Shown piece after piece: positions 10,319 to 19,289 of a DNA stretch of 53,081 nucleotides. The notes beneath the pieces are model-generated. The model searched no databases and was not told where the DNA came from. It saw nothing but the letters and a program-made list of their open reading frames with translations. This stretch comes from Verrucomicrobiaceae bacterium UBA7681 (GTDB lineage: Bacteria; Verrucomicrobiota; Verrucomicrobiia; Verrucomicrobiales; Verrucomicrobiaceae), in the NCBI GenBank assembly GCA_002482965.1, contig DLGZ01000060.1, forward strand, positions 1-53,081, given 5' to 3'. Position numbers and translations under genes: made by a program. Numbering within the stretch: the stretch's first letter is position 1; every line of letters starts with the position of its first letter.

Positions 10319-11032
10319 TCAGCTTGCCTTCTGCCCTTCCGCCCAGCGGATGGCAAAATAAGCCAGCTCTCCGGTCTCGTTCATCCCCAGTTTCGCACGA
10401 ATGTTCATCTTGTGAACATCCACGGTTTTGGTGCTGATGCGCAGTGCTTCAGCGATCTGGCCGGTGTTTTTACCCTGACCAATGAGTACGAAGACTTCGA
10501 ACTCGCGATCGCTGAGTTCCGAGATGGAATCCTTGGATTCGGCGGCGTTGCCGGAGGAAAAAGCCTTCAGGATTTCCTCGGACATTTCCTCGCTGACGGC
10601 GATGCCGCCGCTGGCCACACGGTGCAGGGCTTGTTCCAGCACTTTTTGCGGGGCGCTCTTCATGACGTAGCCGCGGGCACCCGCCTTCAGGGCACGTTGT
10701 GCGTAGAGCTTCTCATCATGCATGGAAATGGCGATCATCGGCAGCTTCGGGCGCAGCAGGCGAAGATCCTTGATGAGTTCGAGCCCTGAACGGTCTGGCA
10801 GCGATATGTCCACCACCAAAACATCCGGCGTATCTTCGTCCACCTTGCGCACCGCTTCGGAGGCATCTCCGGCCATCCAGGCAAAGGCCAGGTCCGTGGC
10901 GTTTTCAATGAAAAGCCTCCAGCCCTCACGCATCATGGTGTGGTCATCCACGATGGCAATTCGGATGGCGGTTTGTGGGGGATTTGTTTTCATTGGTGGA
11001 TGATTTACGGTGCGAATGCTTCTTTGAATCAT
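10319..11032 (-). CDS. NarL/FixJ-type response regulator
   Basis: 237 aa. An N-terminal receiver domain (about residues 22-140) shows the acidic pair D29-D30, phospho-acceptor D75 in VVDIS, S103 and K125. A C-terminal LuxR-type helix-turn-helix lies at about 172-218 (LSDREFEV ... STKTVDVH). It should act as a DNA-binding transcription factor phosphorylated by the adjacent kinase. Its ATG overlaps the kinase stop (ATGA), so translation is probably coupled. That favours the start at 11032, although Met14 (10993) would also give a complete receiver domain. It is the last gene of a three-gene minus-strand operon. The target genes are not evident; the giant surface-protein gene next door is convergent. 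Confidence 0.92.
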   Translation of the reverse strand: MIQRSIRTVNHPPMKTNPPQTAIRIAIVDDHTMMREGWRLFIENATDLAFAWMAGDASEAVRKVDEDTPDVLVVDISLPDRSGLELIKDLRLLRPKLPMIAISMHDEKLYAQRALKAGARGYVMKSAPQKVLEQALHRVASGGIAVSEEMSEEILKAFSSGNAAESKDSISELSDREFEVFVLIGQGKNTGQIAEALRISTKTVDVHKMNIRAKLGMNETGELAYFAIRWAEGQKAS

Positions 11033-12411
11033 GGATTCTTTAGCGGAATCCGTACAATGGCAATCGAGAAATCCTTTTCACCTTTTTCTATGGTTCTCTC
11101 CAGCGTGGCAGAGAGCGTGCGCAGCCGCTGGCCCATGAGATGCAGGCCCATGCCGAGTCCTTTCGCCGCAGACTTTTCTACAAATGCCGTTCCATCATGA
11201 ATGACGCTTAACACGACAGTCTCGTCTTCCATCCGTACGGTGATGTTGATGACAGCCGGCTTGGAATGCTTGCACGCATTGATCACCAGTTCCTGAGCAA
11301 TACGGAAGAGCAGCTCCTGGGAGCTTCCGGTCAGGGAAGCGCTCAAATCGGAATAGTCGAGGGAGCACTGCACCATGTATGACTTCTCTGCAAAGCGCAG
11401 CACGTTCTCCAGCGCATCCTTCAACCCATGATTCTCGATGCCCACTGGCGCAAGCCCCCACGCCATGCTTCGGGCAATCACCGTCGATTCTGAGAGCTCT
11501 TCTGCAACCTGCCCGGCGAGGTTGGCAATCTTGCCATCTTTTTCATGGATCATTCCCTGCACGACACCTGCTTTCATTTTGATCGCTGAAAGTCTTTGGC
11601 AGAGATCGTCATGCAAGTCCCTGCCGATCTTCCTGCGTTCCTGCTCAGCGGCTTCCAGCACCATGTTTTCCGCCGTTCTGAGCTTGGTCACTGCTCCGGC
11701 AAATTCTTTGGAAATCATGGAGAGCTCATCATTCCCCTCCAATGTCGTGGGGAGGCCGTCTTTGGAGCTGGCTGCGCGCAGGATTTCCACCACCCTGCGA
11801 ACTCGGCGTGTGATGAGTTCATCCAAAGCAAACCAGAGCAGCAGGCAGGATGCCAGCAGCACGCCAGCCTGTCGTAGGGACTCCTGCCAGGCTTCCTCAC
11901 GTACCTGGGCTAGTGCCAGTGTGGCATCGTAACGGATCAATACGGCCGCCCGGCTGCTGGATTCATAGGTTTCAAAGAAGGGCACCATCACCACAAGGCT
12001 GGTTTTTTCAGCATTCCATTCTATTGCAGGCGCCATGGTCTCAAGCACCGCGGCGTGCCTCGTCCATTCCATTGCCAGAGGTGTTTTCAAGACGTTCATC
12101 TGCTGCCACTGCATGTGGGTGGAGCAGCTTACGACTCCCTCCTTGTTGCATACTAGACCCAGATCCACGTCGGAAGAAAGTGACACATAGGCCATCTCGA
12201 GCTCGGCGGCACGTTCCTGCTGCTTGCGGGAGAGGTGCTGCAGCAGGCCGGCCAGGCGGCTGCCGGTTTCAGTAGCCTCCTGCTCCAGGCGTGCGAGCCG
12301 ACGGTCTGTCAGCCACTGCTGATTTCTCCAGTTGTTGAGCAGATTCATCAGCAGACCAAAGAACAACACGGCCAGCGTGATGCGACTTTGAATGGAGTGA
12401 AACAGTTTCAA
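11029..12411 (-). CDS. Membrane sensor histidine kinase (HisKA_3/NarX-like)
   Basis: 460 aa. Two transmembrane helices (about 11-28 and 182-198) enclose a periplasmic sensor region of about 150 residues with no recognisable domain. A linker or HAMP-like segment follows (about 200-250), then a HisKA_3 dimerisation helix with phospho-accepting H267 in GRDLHDDL. A GHKL ATPase domain comes last (N-box around ELVINACKHS, D406 in the G1 box, glycine-rich lid near 418-426). The start codon is TTG with a near-perfect Shine-Dalgarno (AAGGAGG) about 8 bases upstream, and it overlaps the stop of the preceding gene (TTGA). The partner regulator follows directly. The ligand is probably relayed by, or related to, the binding protein encoded upstream (inference). 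Confidence 0.92.
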   Translation of the reverse strand: MKLFHSIQSRITLAVLFFGLLMNLLNNWRNQQWLTDRRLARLEQEATETGSRLAGLLQHLSRKQQERAAELEMAYVSLSSDVDLGLVCNKEGVVSCSTHMQWQQMNVLKTPLAMEWTRHAAVLETMAPAIEWNAEKTSLVVMVPFFETYESSSRAAVLIRYDATLALAQVREEAWQESLRQAGVLLASCLLLWFALDELITRRVRRVVEILRAASSKDGLPTTLEGNDELSMISKEFAGAVTKLRTAENMVLEAAEQERRKIGRDLHDDLCQRLSAIKMKAGVVQGMIHEKDGKIANLAGQVAEELSESTVIARSMAWGLAPVGIENHGLKDALENVLRFAEKSYMVQCSLDYSDLSASLTGSSQELLFRIAQELVINACKHSKPAVINITVRMEDETVVLSVIHDGTAFVEKSAAKGLGMGLHLMGQRLRTLSATLERTIEKGEKDFSIAIVRIPLKNP

Positions 12412-13379
12412 GGATGTTCCTCCTTGGTGAAGCTGTCGTCAATCCATTGACTGTCCGCCAGCTTGGACTTGATGATGCCGGTGCGGATCATCTGCTCCTC
12501 GATTTGCAGCGCCAGTTGCGGGAGTTGTTTCAGCATTTCAGCATTTTCAGCATTGTTCAGCGGGCGCAGCCGTCCGAGGCATGAGGTCAGTTCAGCAGCG
12601 TTCAGGTTCTCACGGCGCAGGACCGCATCCATTCCGAGGAACGGTTTGCCCACCCATATCTTATCCGTCATTTCTGCCTGAACTTTGAGCAGAGCCACCA
12701 GCTCTTCGCGGGAAGATTTGCAGGCACGCTCGGAGGCCACCAGCAAATACATGATCGGCACCTTGAGCTGGCTGGAGTCATACAGAGAGTGCGTCCCTGC
12801 GCGCGACAGCTTTTTCAGCCATGGATCCATGACCACGACAGCCTCCACCTGCCCCCCCTCCAGGGCTGGTTCCATTTCAGATTGAAACATGGGTATGGCC
12901 TCGATCTCCGCCATGGTCATGCCGGCGCTTTCCAGCGCATTGACCAGCAGATAGGAACCAGCGCTGCGCTCCACCCCCACCCGTTTTCCTTTGAGATCCT
13001 GCATCCGCTGAATTTCGTGACGCGCTAGAACCGCATCCGCTCCTGCGGATCGGTACAGCACCTTGAGCACCTTAAGTTTCTGCCCTGCCTCCCGCATGCG
13101 CAGGGCTCCGTCGAGGGTTACTACGACTACGTCAGCCGCGCCGCTGCCAAATGCCCGGGTCACCGCTGATGCCCAGGGGATCTCGATGATTTGAAAGCGG
13201 TTGGGCGGCAGTATTTGCAGATCGCCCGCAACCAGCAGGGATTCGGCAGCCGGCCACAATCCAGGCACAATCCGCAGCCTGCCCTTTTTCTCCTGATAGG
13301 GAAAAAATGAGGCACCTAACAGCAGTACAGCGCCCAAGAGTGGCAGGAAGCGTTGCAGCAATGCCTTCAGATCTTTCAT
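12408..13379 (-). CDS. NitT/TauT-type periplasmic solute-binding protein
   Basis: About 323 aa from the ATG at 13379. An upstream Met at 13403 is possible but would precede the signal sequence. The N-terminal hydrophobic stretch (LLPLLGAVLLLGASF) looks like a signal peptide or membrane anchor. The body matches the NMT1/SsuA-like substrate-binding fold: a segment scoring the presence of a solute (GAADVVVVTLDGAL), the LKGKRVGVERSAGSYLL hinge motif, and EAVVVMDPW. Family members normally feed an ABC importer for nitrate, taurine, sulfonates or thiamine precursors. Here no permease or ATPase gene is nearby. Instead the gene overlaps a histidine kinase, so a sensory role as a ligand-binding co-receptor is the better reading. 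Confidence 0.8.
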   Translation of the reverse strand: MKDLKALLQRFLPLLGAVLLLGASFFPYQEKKGRLRIVPGLWPAAESLLVAGDLQILPPNRFQIIEIPWASAVTRAFGSGAADVVVVTLDGALRMREAGQKLKVLKVLYRSAGADAVLARHEIQRMQDLKGKRVGVERSAGSYLLVNALESAGMTMAEIEAIPMFQSEMEPALEGGQVEAVVVMDPWLKKLSRAGTHSLYDSSQLKVPIMYLLVASERACKSSREELVALLKVQAEMTDKIWVGKPFLGMDAVLRRENLNAAELTSCLGRLRPLNNAENAEMLKQLPQLALQIEEQMIRTGIIKSKLADSQWIDDSFTKEEHP

Positions 13380-13483
13380 CCAGCCAGCATGCAACAAACA
13401 CACGCATCATGTCCACTTTTGCTTGCAGAGGAGTTCTTCATTTCTTTTCTAGCCTCGGCGGGAGCCACCGCTAAACTGGCCGC

Positions 13484-14908
13484 ATGGCTAAAGACACTTC
13501 CGCCGTCACCCGTCGTCATTTTTTGACCGTCAGCGCCACCGCTCTCGGCTTCCCCACCATCATTCCCGCCACCGCTCTGGGCAAAGGCGGGCGCCCCGCG
13601 CCTTCTGAGCGCATCACCGTCGGTGCCATTGGCTGGGGAACGATTGCGGGTGATTGGACGCCCTCCTTCCTCAACAACGACAAATGCCAGGTCATCGCCG
13701 TGGCTGATCCGATGAAGGAATACGGCCATTACGGTTACGATGGCAAAGAGACCGGCGGACGTGAGGCTGGGAAGAAGATCATCGACGCTCATTATTCTCA
13801 GTCGGCCAACAAGCCGGTGAAGGCCTGTGCCTCCTATGCGGACTTTCGCGAGATGATGGAAAAGGAAGACCTCGATGCCGTCCAGGTTTCCACACCCGAT
13901 CACTGGCATGCCTACCTGGCCATCTATGCCGCCCGCAAAGGCAAGCACATCTACGGCCAGAAACCGCTGGCGCTCACCATCGCCGAAGGCCGCCGCATGA
14001 GCGATGAAGTCGCCAAGGCTGGCGTCACCTGGCAGACCGGCAGCCAGCAGCGCAGTGATCAATACTTCCGTCTCGCCTGCGAAATGACACAGAATGGCCG
14101 CATCGGTAAACTCAGGCGCGTCCGCGTCGGTCTGCCCGGAGGCCACTCGAACTGGAATGGCATGGCAGACCAGATCAACCCCGCACCGCTGCCGCCCGAC
14201 TTCGATTACGAGATGTGGCTCGGCCCTGCAGAGCACATGGACTACCGCCCCGCCTTGTTGCCGCTCAACTGGCGTCACAACTTCAACTTCTCCGGCGGCA
14301 TGATCACGGACTTCGGCGCGCATCACATCGACATCGCCCAGTGGGGCATGGGCACGCAGCTCAGCGGCCCTGTCGAGCTGCGCAACGTCTCCGGCACGCT
14401 GGACAAGACGGCGCTCTACAACACCGCCTCCGAGTTTTCCTTTGAGTGCGTGTATGAAAACGGCCTCGTTATGCATGTCGCCAGTCCGACTCACAAACTC
14501 ATGCCTGAGGTGGAGGCCGTGCTTGCCACACCGAATGCCAAGAAGCCCTTCGATCACGTCGGCGTGATGTTTGAAGGTGATGAAGGCAAATGGATCTACG
14601 TCAACCGCGGCAAGATCACCGCCAGCAGCCCCGAAATCCTGCGCGAAAAGACCCGCCCTGAAGAAATTCATCTCTACGAGAGCAAGGACCACACGGACAA
14701 CTTCCTCTCCTGCATCTACGACGGCAAGCCGACCGCGACACCCATCGAAGTCTCGCACCGCAGCATCACCATCGCGCATCTCGCCAACATTGCCCTGCGC
14801 AGTGGCAGCACTGGCTTGAAGTGGGATCCGAAGTCGGAGACCATCGCCGACAATGCCGCCGCCTCCGGACTGCTCGCCAAGGAATGGCGCAAGCCATGGG
14901 CGCTTTGA
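13484..14908 (+). CDS. Tat-exported Gfo/Idh/MocA family oxidoreductase
   Basis: 474 aa. The N-terminus carries a twin-arginine signal (TRRHFLTVSATALG, residues 9-22), so the folded, nucleotide-loaded enzyme is expected in the periplasm. A Rossmann NAD(P)-binding domain follows from about residue 44, with a slightly altered glycine motif (VGAIGWGTI). The usual catalytic EKP tripeptide near the domain boundary is QKP here (159-161); the lysine is kept. The C-terminal half is the family's substrate-binding beta-sheet domain. Such exported paralogues are abundant in Planctomycetes and Verrucomicrobia and are linked to sugar oxidation, but the substrate cannot be read from sequence. Transcribed divergently from the solute-binding-protein operon across about 100 bp. 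Confidence 0.9.
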   Translation: MAKDTSAVTRRHFLTVSATALGFPTIIPATALGKGGRPAPSERITVGAIGWGTIAGDWTPSFLNNDKCQVIAVADPMKEYGHYGYDGKETGGREAGKKIIDAHYSQSANKPVKACASYADFREMMEKEDLDAVQVSTPDHWHAYLAIYAARKGKHIYGQKPLALTIAEGRRMSDEVAKAGVTWQTGSQQRSDQYFRLACEMTQNGRIGKLRRVRVGLPGGHSNWNGMADQINPAPLPPDFDYEMWLGPAEHMDYRPALLPLNWRHNFNFSGGMITDFGAHHIDIAQWGMGTQLSGPVELRNVSGTLDKTALYNTASEFSFECVYENGLVMHVASPTHKLMPEVEAVLATPNAKKPFDHVGVMFEGDEGKWIYVNRGKITASSPEILREKTRPEEIHLYESKDHTDNFLSCIYDGKPTATPIEVSHRSITIAHLANIALRSGSTGLKWDPKSETIADNAAASGLLAKEWRKPWAL

Positions 14909-14933
14909 TCCAGCGTTTATCAAACACCGCCGC

Positions 14934-16334
14934 ATGCCCAAACACTCCCTGTCTTCGCTCTCGTGCAGAACCATCTTGACGATCACCCTGCTTCTGGGGG
15001 CCTTCGCTCCGGTTGGAATGCAGGCGCAGGACACCATCAAGATCGGTACTCTCCAGCCCTTGGAGACCTTGCCTTCACTCGGGCCTCCAGTCCCGGCGAT
15101 GCCTCAAACAAAATCGCCGCTGGCCGCTCCGGTGGCCCCGCCTGAGGCACCTCCCCCTGCGGCACCGCCGCCTCTGCCCACGAGCAGTTCGCTCATTATC
15201 ACCGGACCGATTGCGCAGGCTTATCTCTACATTGAACCCTACCAGACGCGCTTTGAAGTACTCTTTGATGCGGCCACCGTGCTCGCCTGGCTTGCCCCTG
15301 ATGCAGCCTTGCCGGAATCACTCACCGCTGATCAGCAAAAGCAAATAGTCGAAACCATGGCTGCGCGTACTTCCGACTGGTGCGCCCTGAGCGTCAGCGA
15401 TCAGGCGCTGCAAGTGCCGATGCCTCTGGTCGCGGTGATCAAGGGGCTGCCCGGAAACACGCTGCCTTTGAAGGAAGGTGAAGATGTGGCCCTGAACCAG
15501 GCGCTCGTCGGATTCATGTGGGAGTTTGCCACACCACCCGGTCCGGATGAAATGAATGTCACCTGGAATGGGTGGATCAAAGGTACGACCAAGCTGCCAG
15601 TGCGGGTCTTCTTTGGTCCCTTGAGCGAGACCGGGGAAATTTACTCCACGGTCAAAACTTTCCGCTGGCGTAATCAGGGCCGCATGACCCGCCCGGCACC
15701 GCTGGCAGCGGTGCCACAGATTTCACTTCAGCAGCCATTGCGCCTGCCGTTGGGCGGCATCATGTGGGTGGTCACTGGCCTGGTGTTTTACATCTACCTT
15801 AAGGTGAAAGATCACAAGCTCCCGGGCGGCAGTCTGCCCTATTTTTTCGTCTGGCTGCTGGGGGCGGTGCTCATGAGCCAGCTGCTGGTGCTGCCCATTC
15901 AGATGGGGCCTGCCGCTCCGGCGATCACCCAGGTCGAAGAGGCGCAGAAGATCGTCTCGCCGCTGCTGCGCAATGTGTATCGTGCTTTTGATCACCATGC
16001 AGAGTCAGACGTCTATGACGTGCTGGCCCGCAGCGTCGATGGCGAACTGCTGCGCAAGTTGTATCTCGAAACCATCCAGGCGCTCACACTCGATGGCCGT
16101 GAAGGCACCCGCGTCACCATTGCCGAATTCTCCGCCACGGTGGACAAAGTGGTGCCTGATCCCAAAGGCGAAGGCTTTATCGCAGATTGCAACTGGATGG
16201 CCCGTGGCATCGTCGGCCACTGGGGGCACAGCCACCCCCGCGTCAACATTTACAATGCACGCATCACCATCACTCAGGTGAGCGATGAATGGAAGCTCAC
16301 CGGCCTCGAAGTGCAGGAAGTGCGGCGGCTGTAA
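14934..16334 (+). CDS. Membrane protein of unknown function with proline-rich linker
   Basis: 466 aa from the ATG at 14934, 25 bp after the oxidoreductase stop; the longer open frame overlaps the previous gene and is less likely. Visible features are a signal peptide ending near residue 30, and an Ala/Pro-rich linker at about 50-85. An uncharacterised periplasmic domain follows, then two transmembrane helices around 275-325. The C-terminal domain of about 130 residues (LLRNVYRAFDHHAESDVYDVLARSVDG onward) is alpha+beta and soluble-looking. No enzymatic motif recognised. Same strand as both neighbours, so possibly co-transcribed with the oxidoreductase. Confidence 0.75.
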   Translation: MPKHSLSSLSCRTILTITLLLGAFAPVGMQAQDTIKIGTLQPLETLPSLGPPVPAMPQTKSPLAAPVAPPEAPPPAAPPPLPTSSSLIITGPIAQAYLYIEPYQTRFEVLFDAATVLAWLAPDAALPESLTADQQKQIVETMAARTSDWCALSVSDQALQVPMPLVAVIKGLPGNTLPLKEGEDVALNQALVGFMWEFATPPGPDEMNVTWNGWIKGTTKLPVRVFFGPLSETGEIYSTVKTFRWRNQGRMTRPAPLAAVPQISLQQPLRLPLGGIMWVVTGLVFYIYLKVKDHKLPGGSLPYFFVWLLGAVLMSQLLVLPIQMGPAAPAITQVEEAQKIVSPLLRNVYRAFDHHAESDVYDVLARSVDGELLRKLYLETIQALTLDGREGTRVTIAEFSATVDKVVPDPKGEGFIADCNWMARGIVGHWGHSHPRVNIYNARITITQVSDEWKLTGLEVQEVRRL

Positions 16335-16390
16335 GTTTCTCATTTGGGTAACAGCCGGTCATCTGCAATGAGACGCCCGGTTCGCAACGT

Positions 16391-19280
16391 ATGACTTCCA
16401 TCATGCGCCATCTGCTTCTCCTCTTTGCGATACCCGTCCTCGCTGCCGATCTTCCTCCTGACAAGGGCAGCACCATCCCCGAGAGCGGCAAACGGCCCGT
16501 CGTCATCACCGGCAAGGCATCACTCGCCCTGCCGAAGCACGATCTTCCTCCCGGCTACCAGCTCGAAGTCGCCGCCGCTGCGCCCCTCGTCACCCATCCC
16601 ATCATGGGCTGTCTCGATGACAAAGGCCGTCTCTTCGTCGGCGATGCCGTCGGCGTGAACTGGAACAAGGCGCAGCTCGAAGCGAATCCCCCGAATCGCG
16701 TCCTCATGCTCGAAGACACCGACAACGATGGCCGCTTCGACAAAAGCACCGTCTTCGCCGACAAGATGACCTTTCCCCAAGGCGCCTGCTGGCTCAACGG
16801 CAGCCTCTACGTCGGCTCCCCGCCCGGCATCTGGAAACTCACCGACACCGACAACGACGGCGTCGCCGACCAGCGTGAGATGATCGTCGGCGGCTTCGAC
16901 TACACCGGCAACGCCGCCGACATCCACGGCCCCTTCCTCCATCCAAACGGCCGCCTCTACTGGTGCCACGGCCGCAAAGGCCACAAGGTCGCGCAGAAAG
17001 ACGGCACCCTCGTCGATGAATCGCTCGCCTGCGGCATCTGGAGCTGCAAGCCCGACGGTAGCGACGTTGCCTGGCACTCCCTCGGCTGCGGCGACAACCC
17101 CGTCGAAGTAGATTTCACCCCTGATGGCGACATCATCGGCGTGCAGAACCTCTACTACACCCAGCCACGCGGAGATACGATCATCCACTGGCTCTACGGC
17201 GGCGTCTATGAGCGCGGCGATCAGCTCAAAGCCATCGCCCATCTCCCCCGCACGCTCGAAACCATGCCCGTCATGTACAACTTCGGCCACGTCGCCGTCA
17301 GCGGCTCCTGCTTCTGGAAGAACTATTCAACCAAGAACCAGGAACAAAGAACCAGGAACCAGGAACCAGCCACCGGCAACGCATCAGTTCCTGGTCACCC
17401 ACTTCAACACCCAGCGCCTCGTCCGCATGGAGCTCACCCCAAGTGGCAGCACCTACAAAGCCGTCGAAAACGAATTCCTCAAACTCCACAACCCCGACAT
17501 CCACCTCACCGACGTGATGGAAGACCCACGCGACGGCTCCCTCCTCCTCATCGACACCGGCGGCTGGTTCCGCATCGGCTGCCCCGCCAGTCTCATGGCC
17601 AAGTCCGATCTCCTCGGCGCCATCTACCGCATCAAGCCGAATAAGCCGCAACTCGCTACCCGGCCCGCAGACTCCCACCTTCACAAAACCGACCTCCAAT
17701 CGCAAATCACCGCACTGAAGTCAAAGGATGAGCACGCACGGCGTCAGGCGTTGGAATGGGTTGCGAAAACTCAGCCCCAGGAAGGTGAGGTTTTGAGCGT
17801 GCTGGGACAGTTGCTCGACCAGGACCTTGATCCCTCATCTGAGCATCTTTTGATTTATGCGCTTCGTCAGATGAAGCCACCCTTTCACAGTGGTCCTGCC
17901 TCGGACCGATATATGAGCCGTTGGCTGCTGGTTGAATTGGCCCGTCGTGGTTCCGAAAAGAACTTCGCGAGCACGATACAGAGTTTGCTGCTTCGCCTTG
18001 TTCCTGAACAATCACCCCCTCTGGCTGATGCAGTTCGGAGATCACTCGAAGTGGTGCCTGAGGGAGACCAGCTCGCGGCTTCGGCTTTCACGGAATGGCT
18101 CAAAGCATCCGAAATCACACAAGGAAGGATGGCCTTTATCAAGCAGGTCATTTCCGCACAGCTCGCGAAACCATCCGCCCTGGCGCTCATGACCTCCATG
18201 CTCACTCACAGCTTGGTTGATGTCCGCATGACAGCTTTGACCATCCTCGCCACCCAGACCACCGGCACCACCAACGACGCATGGCTCCCCGCGCTCGACA
18301 AGCTCCTCGCCGAATCCCCCACGCCTCTCGTCTTCGACGCCATCAAAAAACTCAAGACCCCGCACTTCGACGCCACACTCCAAGCCATCGCCAATGACAC
18401 GAAGCGCCCGCTTGCCATTCGCCTCAAAGCCCTCGACTCCGCCAAGTCCGTCAAGCTCACCGGCGAAACCTTCACCATGGTTAAAGGCGTCCTCGCCGAC
18501 TCCGCCGCCTCCTCCGCCGCAAAAATTCAGGCCGCAGGCATGATCGCCAGCGCACCCCTGGCGAAGCCACAGCTCCTCGAACTCGCACCCCTCTTTGCCA
18601 CGCTCGGCCCCGTCGAACTCAAATCGCTTGTCGGCATCGTCCGCAAATCGAAAGAGCCCGAAGTTGGCCGCATCCTCGCCACCGAGATCGCCAAAAATCC
18701 CGTCATCGCCAGCCAGCAGGAAAGCGCCTACCGCACCGCCTTCAGCGATCTGCCGCCCGACATCTTCGAAACCGTCATCCTGCCCGCTTACAACACCGCC
18801 GTCGCCACCGCCGAGGCTAAAAAACGCCAGCTCGGCCCGCTCGCCGACAAAGTCATCGCCAGCGGCAGCGCCGCGAATGGTAAGAAACACTTCGAGATGG
18901 GGAAGGGCACCTGCATCGCCTGCCACAAGATCGGCGAAGCAGGCCGTCCCATCGGTCCCGATCTCTCCCACATCGGAGCCATCCGCACCGAGCGCGACCT
19001 CCTCGAAAGCATCCTCTTTCCCAGCAACACCCTCGCCCGTGATTACGAAGCCCACGTCATCGAAACCAGCGATGGCATGCAAACTTTAGGCGTGATCAAA
19101 TCCCACACCGCCGAAGGCCTCCTCGTCATCGACATCGCCGGTCAGGAAAAAACCATCGCCCACCAAACCATCGCCGGAGACACCACCCTGACCACCAGCC
19201 TCATGCCCCAGGGCCTGGATCAAACCATGCCAGAGGCCGAACTCCTCGACCTCGTCGCGTGGCTGCGGAGCCTGAAGTAG
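16391..19280 (+). pseudogene. PVC-type dehydrogenase/HEAT/cytochrome c protein, frame-broken by a 7-bp repeat tract
   Basis: One coding unit lies in two frames: 16391 to about 17330 in the first, then about 17378-19280 in the second. The first part has a signal peptide (MRHLLLLFAIPVLA) and a beta-propeller dehydrogenase-like domain of the Pirellula/Verrucomicrobium membrane-bound dehydrogenase type, including LEDTDNDGRFDKSTVFAD. The second part resumes the propeller (QFLVTHFNTQRL), then a HEAT-like alpha-helical region, then a c-type haem domain with CIACH encoded at 18912-18926 followed by GPDLSHIG. The break coincides with a 49-bp tract of seven heptamers. Because 49 = 3x16+1, deleting it rejoins the frames exactly as ...FWKNYST-HQFLVTHF. 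Either a decayed gene, a phase-variable gene, or (less likely) an assembly error. A paralogue at 21711 is intact. Confidence 0.85.
17329..17377 (+). repeat. Heptanucleotide tract (7 units, 49 bp) inside a coding region
   Basis: Seven consecutive 7-bp units based on AACCAGG: 17329 AACCAAG, 17336 AACCAGG, 17343 AACAAAG, 17350 and 17357 AACCAGG, 17364 AACCAGC, 17371 a degenerate CACCGGC. The unit length is not a multiple of three, so each gain or loss of a copy changes the reading frame. Read in another phase, the units (CAGGAAC, CAAGAAC) follow the same Y-R-R-R-A-A-Y pattern as the tracts near 38.9 and 39.4 kb. Confidence 0.95.
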
Positions 19281-19289
19281 CCATCGGCA

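Noticed and set aside
10118..10789. 223-aa plus-strand open frame
   Set aside because: Antisense to the response regulator; no motifs.
13376..15040. 554-aa minus-strand open frame
   Set aside because: Lies antisense to the clear Gfo/Idh/MocA gene; composition is a shadow of its codon bias and no motif is present.
17329..17377. CRISPR-like array
   Set aside because: Units are 7 bp with no spacers; simple tandem repeat.
18042..19082. 346-aa minus-strand open frame rich in Gly/Asp/Glu
   Set aside because: Antisense to the HEAT/cytochrome region; typical shadow of high-GC coding DNA.
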